Below are positions 54,701 to 64,000 of a stretch of 64,000 bases of DNA, piece after piece. Both the position numbers and the translations under genes were made by a program. The stretch lies in NCBI GenBank assembly GCA_947172415.1, contig OX359199.1:4490001-4554000 (forward strand). The letters run 5' to 3'. Each line of letters begins with the position of its first letter. Positions within the stretch are counted from its first letter, which is position 1. The notes under the pieces were generated by a model that searched no databases, was not told the origin of the DNA, and saw only the letters and a list, made by a program, of their open reading frames with translations. Origin of the DNA: Chondrosia reniformis (taxonomy: Eukaryota; Porifera; Demospongiae; Chondrillida; Chondrillidae).

Positions 54701-56636
54701 TCCTTGTCAAATCATTAGGCTTCCTATATGAAACAGCTGATGTACAATCTACACTAACCATACTCTCCCAACATCTTACGATAAACCATGAAATGTCAGG
54801 AACCACATTTTACCCCAAACATGCTCTACAGATTACATTATAACACTTGTTCGACATCTTGTAAACCCACTAGAGGTTAATTATTCCATTTACGTCAGTA
54901 GTTTGGCATATCACATTAATTACATCTTTATTATTATGTTATTATGTTGTTATATAATTCTATGCAGACATGTGGTGGTGTGTAGCGTGAACTAAATAAC
55001 AGTAGATACTGACCTTGAGGTCCATGTGGACAATCTCCTTGTTGTGAAGGTACAAGGTGCCATTGACAATCTGCCTGACAATGAACCGAGCATCTTCTTC
55101 AGGCAGAGGTTCTTGGGCAACTCTACGAAACAATTCACCTCCAGCAGCGCTATTGAGGAAAAATGGGCAGAGATTTATGTACCAGTTTTAATCCCAGATC
55201 ACACAACAATCACATGACATGCACATGACATGTGCCTAGTGGGGTAATTGACAATGGGTTTACTGAAATGGGCACATAAATATTAATTAAATATTAATTT
55301 CTTGCTACTATTTGTATATGCTGATTCTTTCAAGTGTACTCCAGTCAGAGCCTAAAGGAAGACTTATTGACATAATTGGACCCAGGCAAGCAATAGTTGT
55401 AATCCAGTTAGCGCACAAGAGGAGATGAAAGGGGAGTGATATATTAAGTTAGATATTAAATAACAGCCCCTAACTGTCTCAGATTATCACATCAGTTACA
55501 CTACACACTGAGGAAAGTCGGTGCACTTTTCTCTCATTTTCACTAGTTCTGAACATACACTAGCTAAAGAAGATTGTAATTTTCTCTTTGGCTACCCATA
55601 TACTTTCCTTATCAACACACATCCTGTCATTCACAACATCACTTATATAGCATCTTTGCACTGATATACTCTGACAAATTCAATTTTCCATGTGTGCATG
55701 TACTGATAAAGAAAACTACTTAAATCAACAGAATGGGAGAAGTGGTGACAGTATATTAATAAGTAATTATACTGATTTATATAGGTACTAAATGATATAT
55801 GTAGTGCTGTTCATCATTTGAGATACTACAGTACCAGTGTTAATCTTAGAACTTAGATAAATACAGTAGCGGGCCATATGCTACTACAGATATGTATACA
55901 TACAAGTGAAGCACTGAAGCCAGGAGTGCCACATATCAATATCATACAAGGAAGAAAGTCCTTTTATAGAATGGTGAAACAGCCGCGGAACTCTCTCTCT
56001 GAGAGGTGGTTCCCTGTGATCCATTCACGCCACCCTTTTAACTACTGTCAGAGAGCCCCGTGTAATGAATATACCGGGTAAATTATATTATCAATAACTT
56101 TCACTTCTTTTCAAACATATTTCACCAACTTACAGTTCCAAGATAATTATCATTTCTCTTTGCGTCTCAAACACCTCGTGCATCTGGATAATATACGGTT
56201 GGGCCTTGGCCTGTCTCATTATATCAATCTCTTTCATCGCATCTTCTCTGCAATTTCCAGCTCGTCTTCGCTTCTTCAAGTACTTCGCTGCGTAAAACTT
56301 GCCCGTAGACTTCTCCGTACATTTCTTAACAACGGCAAATTTGCCTCTACAAGTATACAAAACCCTCTCAATACGATATAATTACAAGACTTTCCCCGCA
56401 ACACATCTACTAATCAGACATCCCTGCTGGACGTAACAGTTTAATGTACATGGGTAGGGCTAAAGCTTTAGTACTCTATCGTTACATGCGCACAACGCAC
56501 AACCACCCAGAACCAGCTGGAACGGTTAGCTACACATATTGCTGTACCTGCCCAATTCTGTTCCAATCTCGTAAACATTCTCAATCAGTTCCTTACAGAT
56601 TAACTCTTCTGCCTTGTCGTGTTTTGAGACAGGCAT
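48798..56636 (-). CDS. STK17: DRAK/STK17-like death-associated protein kinase
   Basis: A serine/threonine kinase of the DAPK family, related to DRAK1/2 that promote apoptosis. Exons 56548-56636, 56134-56346, 55014-55149, 50588-50787, 50201-50353 and 48798-50043 join in phase to 678 residues. The kinase domain (about 25-290) shows LGRGKFAVVKK, the DAPK basic loop KKRRRAGNCRED, catalytic HMDLKPEN, ADFGLA, GTAEYVAPE and HPWL. The 380-residue tail is Ser/Thr-rich with a tandem SPSSHKDVP duplication. Human STK17A/B have tails of only about 80-110 residues and no calmodulin or death domain. This protein also shows none of those domains, which favours DRAK over DAPK1. Intron 3 is 4.2 kb, the longest in the window. 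The start lies 155 bp from the RAB18 stop. Confidence 0.87.
52985..53100 (+). repeat. Dispersed repeat family A, copy 6 (degenerate)
   Basis: GGTCCAGTGGGAATAGAAG, then TGTATCCTCATTCGAAGCTC and GCCCTAAGTCATAAGACT keep the family order. It is in the DRAK intron. Confidence 0.55.
53380..53525. repeat. ACACAT/ACATAC microsatellite
   Basis: Imperfect CA-rich repeat of about 145 bp ending in four CATC units. It is non-coding. Confidence 0.95.
53731..53905. repeat. CCCTACATTA decamer array, about 17 units
   Basis: Near-perfect 10-bp units with a few CCCTACACCC variants. On the minus strand the unit is TAATGTAGGG. It resembles but does not equal the metazoan telomere repeat. Confidence 0.93.
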
Positions 56637-56791
56637 CCTGCTTCTGTATTCGCGGACGGACGGACTTTTACAACTGAAGCAAAGCTAAATGGCTTGCGTC
56701 AATGAATTGACCATAATTATATTATTTCCGGCGAGCTGGGTGCATTTCCGCTTATTTAAATGTATACGTACATATAAATTCACAGATTTAG

Positions 56792-58937
56792 TCAACAATA
56801 GCAGTTCCCTCCTTCCTGCGATGATCTGTCCGAAGGTCCCATGTGAAGCGTTTGCGGTTTCTCTGATGTGTAAAGGTCAGGGTTTTGCAGAACCTGGAGG
56901 AAGAGAAGTGAAAGATTAGATCATTGATGATGCATAAATAGGAAACTACAGTTATGTCAGAGAATTTAGCTATTTAATCATTTCTTACTTTGTGCACAAG
57001 CTCTTCGAAAGCTTCCACGACACCATCTCGGGTTTTAGCACTTGTTTCAATGAAGAGCATTGAATTCCTTCTTGCAAACTGCAATCCTTGATGTCGCTCA
57101 ATGGCATGACTAGGCTGTGAGAGCAGCAGAAGATCACAGGTGACTTTCAATGTTAGATTCAAGATAATTTAAGATGAAACAAAATGCATACACACTTCAC
57201 ATATTCACTCAATAAAAGCAATGGAACAACTGAACTGTAAATTAAAGGCATAAATACCACCTTTTCTATACGGCCAATGGGCAGTGAATAGCCAGACAGA
57301 CAGCTATAGTACATGTAGGCAAATTGATTTGCCCATCTTTGTGATGTAAGATTACTTGTTGTGAATTCCCATAAAATGACATCACCACTCTACTAACCTG
57401 GGATGTGTGGCTCTACAACCCAGTATAGCTGTATGTACATAATATATTCAAAGCATTATTAGATTTCCAAGAAGACAAGACAGCATCATACAGGGTGAGG
57501 TCATGTCAATTCAGGGAGGGCTCATTCAAATAATAAACCACAGAGCCAAAAAGGCTATTTTAGCAGACTCTTGTGACACTCCTTTTATCAATGAGTTAAC
57601 CAATCAGTTCACTGACCAATCACTATTGGTTGCATGCAAGGCCTTACTTGAATATACAAAAAGGTCTTTACTACTAACTGCTATTATATTACATGATGCA
57701 AGAAGACTACTTTGTTAACAGTTTGGGATTATACAAAGATATTGAATTCTTCCACAAATCCTACCTAATCAATCATAAAATTCGTTTTTTTAATAATAAA
57801 ATAAGTATTTGTACCTTATCTATCTTGTTGCCAACAAGCATCTTGACAACATCCTTTTTGGTAGCATATGTGTCCAGCTCCGTCAGCCACTCCTCCAAGT
57901 GCTGAAAGGAGTCCTGAGAGGTGACATCATACACCAGGATGACCCCCTCCGCTCCTCTATAATAGGACGGCGTTAGCGTGCGAAAACGCTCCTGTCCAGC
58001 TGTATCCTAGAAACAATCAGAGAAATAGTACAAGATGAATTAATAAGGCTCGTCATCTCACATGTAACATTCATACCTTACCCAACCGAGAGACCTTCCC
58101 AACCGAGAGACCTTCCCAACCGAGAGACATACCCAACCGAGAGACCTACCCAACCGAGAGACATACCCAACCGAGAGACCTACCCAACCGAGAGACATAC
58201 CCAACCGAGAGACATACCCAACCGAGAGACATACCCAACCGAGAGACATACCCAACCGAGAGACCTACCCAACCGAGGTTGGTTTGTTCTGCATACTAAA
58301 CCCTGATATAGATCTTATGTCATTACTGCAATTATTCCTTAAGTGATACAATATAGGTAGGATCATGGTGTCCTTGTTATCAAGAGACAAACAGTAACTT
58401 TCTCATATATGCAAGCCAACAACTTAGATACTGCTGTACATCAGCCTTTCACTAGACCAAATAATCCTCCTTCCATAAGACCTCCGTCCGCAAGTGTACA
58501 AGGGATACAAGGTCCACTCTCCGCTTAACTTAAATGTTTTCCACTACGGCAACATGAATGCTAAGAAACAGTTCCTAACTCTATTATCTCAGATATAACT
58601 AACTATACGTATATAAGAAACACTTGGACGTACCCATATTGATAGCTTAATTCGCTTTGTGTCCAGGTTTAAAGTTTTTACTTTAAAATCAACTCCAATA
58701 GTGGCGGCTTGATCGGGATCAAAAGTGTCATCTGTGAAGCGAAGTAATAAGCTAGAGAGAATTCAGAAAATATACGATAAATTCACCTGTCACGAATATA
58801 TTTATGTGCCTTTTGAGTTTTTATGTTTGTTGTACAGTGCAATTTGTCAGTATATTCGCAACATAAAAACAAGAATACCTTGACTTTCCGGTACCACTGT
58901 CGCCAATAAGTAAAATCTTTAAATTCACGGCCTCCAT
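56792..58937 (-). CDS. RAB18: Rab18 small GTPase
   Basis: Rab18 acts on ER and lipid-droplet membranes. Five exons (58879-58937, 58634-58751, 57815-58006, 56989-57114, 56792-56893) join in phase to 198 residues (human 206). The P-loop is GDSGTGKS, the Rab18 effector region [20 protein letters not shown] is near-identical to vertebrates, WDTAGQERF spans the exon 2/3 boundary, and NKID and ETSAK complete the nucleotide pocket. The C-terminus NCYC has two cysteines in a C-X-C arrangement, predicting double geranylgeranylation. Human Rab18 instead ends in a CAAX-like CSVL, so the prenylation mode differs. The start is 101 bp from the integrin stop. Confidence 0.95.
58078..58277. repeat. 17-bp minisatellite in RAB18 intron 2
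   Basis: ACCCAACCGAGAGACAT and variants (ACCTA, CCTTC) repeat about twelve times with almost no other differences. Confidence 0.95.
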
Positions 58938-59038
58938 TTTTCAATTGTTTGTATTAATGCTTATCAATAAATTAATAAAGACAGTTCAACCACAAGTCAA
59001 CAGTTAACCAGTGTCATTTGTATTGTATATCTCCTAAA

Positions 59039-62000
59039 CTAAGTCCCTTCTTTATATGCATAACTGAAGGCATTTGGGTTTTTAAAGAAGTCTATAGTGT
59101 CAGGTTCTTCAAATATAGGATTAATAACCTCCCTGTGAAGCTTCTCATATAGAGGATTTTCCATCTACATAAGCATCAAAGAGATTTAAAGATAAACGTA
59201 TTGCTGATTATTCCTGCAAGTACAGTACATACCGTTGCATGAATTTCATGCTTGACTTTCCGCTTCCACTGGCGATATTCATAAGAATCCTGTCGATGAT
59301 GGGAATGAAAAAAAATAATGGAAAATATGATCACTATCCAATCAACAAGATGACACAGAAATATGACTTTACCCAGGCCAGTAAGCATAGCTTTATAGCT
59401 ACAATGACAGCAATTGCAATAAGTAAAACTGCCAGGAGAACAGGAACTGCTACTGTCCAAGCCTCAATTGCCATTGGAGTGGGACAACCTAGAAGTCAGT
59501 TAGGATTAAGGAGTCAATGTGGGAGAATAGACACAAATTACTGATCTTCTGAAATGTTCATCTTTTTAACTTTTTGTGCACCTAACTTGAGTTACTGAAG
59601 AAGACCCTTGGTGTCAGCAATCGGAAGATTTTTACCAACTGCATCTCTAGATGCTCAAAAAGTTCGAAAGATGAACTTTTCAAAAAATAAAGTTTGAAGC
59701 AGTTAGAAGAAATCCTTATTCTACTACTATGTATATATGTTAATATAATGTATACATTTCTTAGATGATTCATTTTTACACACTCAAATCTATTACATGG
59801 TGGATATGATGACACTTTAGAGATTGCATTTCTATGCAACAAGATGTTTGCTCACGTACTGTTCAGAGGCTCCATTTGAACAAATATATTTCCCTGATGT
59901 TCTACTTCTACTGGAACATGGAATATAATTATACTGCAGGAATCACTTGCATATTCACACTCAAAGGTCTTCATGTCTAAGGGATGTAATTTATCAAAAT
60001 TGATGCTCTTTTATTCATGTATAATGACAATCATTACCTGTTATGGCTGCCTTGTCTGTTATAAATGATACATTAGGGCAGCTTGTACAGTTGGAGCTTT
60101 GACTGAGTGCCACCATATTATTCTCTACTATTAGCAGACAGTTTATGCAATTATCACCTATTGGTTTGCAATTCTCTCGTCCAGCGCAAGCCTCAATGTG
60201 TTCAGAGATGGGGATGAAGGAAGTGTATAATTGCACCACAAAATAGATGTGTCTACATGAATGATTGCATATTTACCTCTTCAGAGATGCATATTTCACA
60301 AAAATCTCCGATATAGCTGTCAGAACATTCACATTGATTGCACTGGCATTCGCCTATCCCCACACAAATCCTCTACAGTAAATATTGAATGCCATATAGT
60401 TAAATCAGTGGGGTGACAAAACAGGGGTGTGGTGTGTAGAATGAATTCTGGGGGTGTGGCTTGTAGAGTGAACTCAATGGGTGTGGCTTGTAGGATGCCC
60501 TCCAGGGGTTGTGGCTTGTAGGATGCCCTCCAGGGGGTTGTGGCTTGTGGGATGCCCTCCAGGGGTGTGGCTTGTGGGATGCCCTCCAGGGGTGTGGCTT
60601 GTGGGATGCCCTCCAGGGGTGTGGCTTGTGGGATGCCCTCCAGGGGTGTGGCTTGTGGGATGCCCTCCAGGGGTGTGGCTTGTAGGATGCCCCCTAGGGA
60701 TATGGCCTGTTCGGGGGGTGTGGCTTATAGGATTAATTCAAGGGTGTGGCTTGTAGGATGCCCTCAGGGTGTGTGGGTTTGTAGCAGAATAAAAGGGGTA
60801 TGACTTGTATGCATTGATGGATTCTGATTTCTTACTTGTAGAGGATCTAATGGACTGAGGCAACTGTCAGTTTCAGGTGAGCAATCACACAGCTCACCAG
60901 TATAAGGTAGGCCAGAGAGACCAGATCTCATACAGGTACATGTACCATTGCATCCGCATATTCCCTGTCCTAGTGAAATGGATTTCAGTAAACTATCATC
61001 CTAAGACCACTATATTGGATCTCACCACTACAACGTCTCCCCAATGAGTCTAGTGGACAATTGAAGTTGTTACATTCACAAGTCTGCCCAAAATAATATT
61101 CTTCTTCACTCTATCACAAAGTTACGAGACATTAAATTTTAAATGTATAAAAGAAATAGTAAATATGTAGATATATTGTTTACGAGAGTACTGATAACTG
61201 CTAACAAGCTGAGTTAAATCTTAATTTGTATAATTTATGCTGCTCTTGTTGTGGTATACTAGTAGGACTTTCTATATACTTTAGATATCCCACAAAGCCA
61301 TGGTATGTACACAACTCACAATCGTCTTACACTGGCACTGGCCACATATACATTCTCCATTACCAGAACACTGTAAGCCATTATCTCCAACTAGACAAGT
61401 TTCATCTCCAGTCAGTGAAGTAGAATAGTCACAGGAGCAGTCGTTCCCTCCACTGGAGATGAAATAAAACCACAAGTCATTGTCAATTCAGTAAGTGGCC
61501 ATTCATGTTTAAATGAAAGGTCTTACAATCCATCATGACATATACACTTTCCACATGAGTAGTTACCAGATCCAGAACATTCTACAGCTGAGAATTCCTA
61601 CATAAATGAGATGCCCTGTTTGTAAACACCATCTCTGTTTGTTGCCTTAATCAATTACCATAGTGGAAGCACATTCACATTCTTGTATTGTGTGTACATA
61701 GATATCAATATTTCCAAAGAAAGGGATCCTTAGAGTGATCCTAGAAAGAATGAAAGAAACTTTGTATATACGTATGTATATGTACTTATATACACTCATT
61801 TGCTGGAGCAACCAAGGCGAATTATATTCCATAACTAAAGTATAACTATAATTAGAGACACTTTGGCTTCTTATTTTAGTTATACAATGTGATATCCCGC
61901 CGAAAACTCAGTGAACGCCGGTAAGCTTGCGTTATCCCGTGAAAATGCAAGAAAAGCCTAGGGGTGGAGTGTATAACAGTTATACGTACAATGTCACTTT

Positions 62001-64000
62001 GCAGTGTATTGATTATACACACACTCGCCCTCAGGTATTGATACACCGCAAAGTGACATTGAATAACTATTACATATACACAAATATACATATATAGTAC
62101 ACAGGGACAACCATGTATATCCTGTTTTGGAAACCTACCCAGTCTCATTGGCTGCCATTACATCCTTAGTGTATTCTGTGATTTCAATGGAAACTGTATA
62201 TGTTACCTATATATGTATGTAAACAAAGAATGGTAAATAGAAGACAAGATATCTACACACTTGTGTACAGAGAAATTGCAATAAGATTGGATGAGCAGAG
62301 CTTACAATCTGTCATAATAAGGATATTACAATAAGGGGAAAAAGCTTAGCTTACAATCTGTTCGATCTTTACACCCAAACAAGTATTTGGATTTTCTGGG
62401 TCAGGCCTACAGATACAAATATTTGAAATTATTTGTTACACTTACAGATCACTGTAAATAGCTCTTAAACACTGTATAGACTCACATTGAACCATCTGGA
62501 CACACTCTATCAACCACTTTGATGACAAGACCAGGAATTTGGTCAATTACAAGGGAGACCGTCTGAGATATTTCCTGTAACATTAGGAACAGAATAAGAT
62601 TTAACATACTGTACATGTAAAATTATGTATCAATTTTACTACATCAAGCATTTTCCACTTACATTGTATTGATCTTGAATCAGTTGAATTAGATTACTTG
62701 AATCTCTTTCAAGCCTTGCAGCTACTGATCCAGGTATAGCTTGAACAAGTGTCTACAGTAAAGTTTTATATATCTACATAAGTCCATGAATAATTGAAGT
62801 GATAATCAAACCACAAGTAATGATAATCAGTCAAACATCATAAAGGGAAAAACACGAAGAAGCAATTGCTGGGAATCGAACTCAGGACTATGACTTACCA
62901 GTTGCTCTGTCACTGAGCTACAATTGCCACAGCAATGCCTCACTCATGTTTTCCCTGTTAAACCATGTATTAAGTTGGTATACGAGAATTTAATGTACAT
63001 TTAGGGCTAAATGGAAAGATATGAAGCTAATACTTGGTGTCAGCATTTACAGACAACTATAAAGCATGCCCAATGAGTTTTTGAAATTTTGAAGTATGTC
63101 AATATTTGCCCTATCTCTCACCATGCATTAACTTGTTTACACTGATGGACGTCTCAATTCTGATTGAGGCTGTATTATATACACTTAGATATGTAAGCTG
63201 ACCACTGGCTGGTTTGAGTATAATATTTCCAACAATTTTTCATTACTTATACTTACTTCATATCTGGGAAGAAAATCTTCAGTGCACGCAAATATTGTAC
63301 TTATTTCGTTGACTGCTAGCAAGTGGTATATTGTGGAAACGGAAGGATAGTCAAAATATTCATATGCATCATATGTTGCTGGTATAGTAGCAGTGTTGAG
63401 TCTACATTGCCCATTGTTTGGGTGAATTGATCCAGATAACTGGAGAAACAGGAGACAGTTTGAAGGTGCAAAGATAGGAATGTCTAAGTCTAATGAGGTA
63501 GCTCTAAGTGTGGGGATAGGAATGTCTAAGTCTAATGAGGTAGCTCTAAGTGTGGGGATAGGAATGTCTAAGTCTAATGAGGTAGCTCTAAGTGTGGGGA
63601 TAGGAATGTCTAAGTCTAATGAGGTAGCTCTAAGTGTAGGGATAGGAATGTCTAACGAGGTACGTAGCTCTAAGTGTAGGGATAGGAATGTCTAAGTCTA
63701 ATGAGGTAGCTCTAAGTGTAGGGATAGGAATGTCTAAGTCTAATGAGGTAGCTCTAAGTGTAGGGATAGGAATGTCTAACGAGGTACGTAGCTCTAAGTG
63801 TGACTTACTATCCCATCACTTCCCATATGAAAACCAGCATCAGTTAAATAAATAACAATGTGGTGAGCATTCTCCCTCCAACCAATTTCCTGAAAATGTG
63901 CAGCAATAATGTTACTAGGAACCAATTTATGCATAATATCATTTACTTTCCTTAGTACATATACACATAAACACGTAGTTTACCTCTTTACATGCTAATA
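59039..64000 (-). CDS. ITGB: Integrin beta chain, 3' portion (5' end outside window)
   Basis: Integrin beta chains pair with alpha chains as adhesion receptors. Eighteen exons in phase from 63984-64000 (edge) to 59039-59164 encode about 583 C-terminal residues. Exon 63809-63889 holds the end of the beta-I domain (IYLTDAGFHMGSDG), and 63257-63439 reads HPNNGQC...TIFACTEDF. Hybrid and cysteine-rich I-EGF exons follow (CSGNGECICGQCQC, CVGIGECQCNQCEC), then a beta-tail domain, a transmembrane helix (VAVPVLLAVLLIAIAVIVAI, exon 59373-59488) and a cytoplasmic tail with NPLY and NPIF in the NPxY/F positions. The membrane-proximal tail (DSYEYRQWKRK) differs from the vertebrate HDRRE motif. The MIDAS residues would lie upstream of the window. 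Confidence 0.93.
59593..59724. repeat. Dispersed repeat family F, most complete unexpanded copy
   Basis: It runs from ACTGAAGAAG through CCAACTGCATCTCTAGATGC to AGTTAGAAGAAATCCTTATT in an integrin intron. It gives the ancestral form of the expanded copy at 31959-32260. Confidence 0.7.
60424..60780. repeat. 26-bp minisatellite in an integrin intron
   Basis: GGGTGTGGCTTGTGGGATGC followed by CCTCCA repeats about 12 times, degenerating at both ends. Confidence 0.93.
61870..62062. repeat. Nested inverted repeats
   Basis: CAATGTCACTTTGCAGTGTA (about 61989) pairs with TACACCGCAAAGTGACATTG (ending about 62061). A third related segment, TAGTTATACAATGTGATATC (about 61879), matches the outer end TAGTTATTCAATGTCAC. 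It is possibly a foldback element in an integrin intron. Confidence 0.7.
62862..62927 (-). repeat. tRNA-Met-like SINE head or tRNA pseudogene
   Basis: On the minus strand, GCAATTG and CAATTGC form a perfect 7-bp acceptor stem. GCTCAGTGACAGAGC gives a D arm (A box), GTCATA carries CAT in the anticodon position, and GAGTTCGATTCCCAG is a good B box/T arm. The anticodon stem and variable loop are defective, so this is a tRNA-derived element rather than a working tRNA. It is in an integrin intron. Confidence 0.65.
63468..63798. repeat. About 42-bp minisatellite in an integrin intron
   Basis: Units contain GGAATGTCTAAGTCTAATGA and GGTAGCTCTAAGTGTGGGGA; about eight copies, two with an internal deletion and a TACGTA insertion. 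It directly abuts the exon donor at 63808. Confidence 0.94.

Larger units (their letters stand above)
50788..55013. other. 4.2-kb intron 3 of the DRAK-like kinase
   Basis: No coding exon is recognised here. It holds a degenerate family A repeat, a CA-type microsatellite, and a CCCTACATTA decamer array. A short duplication (AGCTCCTCAGGGTCCACT twice) lies at about 52210-52250. Confidence 0.6.

Noticed and set aside
60481..60803. Plus-strand Cys/Gly/Val repeat frames resembling a secreted repeat protein
   Set aside because: They arise from the 26-bp minisatellite in an integrin intron and are on the opposite strand to the gene.
62862..62927. Functional tRNA gene
   Set aside because: The acceptor, D and T arms are good, but the anticodon arm does not pair and the variable loop is missing.

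Overview
The window is nuclear DNA from an animal, most likely a sponge (inference). The sequence shows AT-rich DNA, many short GT-AG introns, genes 0.1-0.8 kb apart, and an integrin beta chain, a BRCA1-type protein, a ZAK/MAP3K20 kinase, a DAPK-family kinase and a CARD protein next to ordinary housekeeping genes. This mix points to an early-branching metazoan with a compact genome; the species cannot be fixed from the sequence alone.

Layout. 1-4024 holds no gene I can assign. Then, on the minus strand: PHGDH (4025-5530), CFAP210/CCDC173 (5992-9617) and Ral GTPase (9827-11675). GTPBP10 (11900-14920) is on the plus strand, divergent from Ral. ACMSD (15017-18233) is minus and converges on GTPBP10. 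ATG101 (18460-21166) is plus and divergent from ACMSD. All remaining genes are minus: a CARD-domain protein (21782-22954), GTF3C4/TFIIIC90 (23403-30256), LYRM1 (30513-31123), MAP3K20/ZAK (31422-38933), BRCA1 (39745-48158), a DRAK/STK17-like kinase (48798-56636), RAB18 (56792-58937), and the 3' two-thirds of an integrin beta gene (59039 to the window edge). Exon models were built by hand from reading frame, splice sites and similarity to known families. Nearly every junction keeps phase. Three do not (ATG101 exon 4/5, ZAK exon 13/14, BRCA1 exon 14/15), and these are flagged.

The introns carry most of the unusual content. There are more than a dozen minisatellites, at least three kinds of MITE-like element with terminal inverted repeats and TA flanks, a roughly 150-190 bp dispersed repeat present six times, tRNA-Met-like SINE heads and several perfect hairpins. 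One minisatellite is coding: BRCA1 carries about 33 copies of a 9-residue repeat and about 9 copies of an 11-residue repeat between its RING and its coiled coil/BRCT region.

The genes do not form one pathway. Themes include DNA damage (BRCA1), ribosome-collision and stress signalling (ZAK, DRAK, CARD protein), small-GTPase traffic (Ral, Rab18), autophagy initiation (ATG101), adhesion (integrin), ciliary structure (CFAP210), mitochondria (GTPBP10, LYRM1), Pol III transcription (GTF3C4) and amino-acid metabolism (PHGDH, ACMSD).
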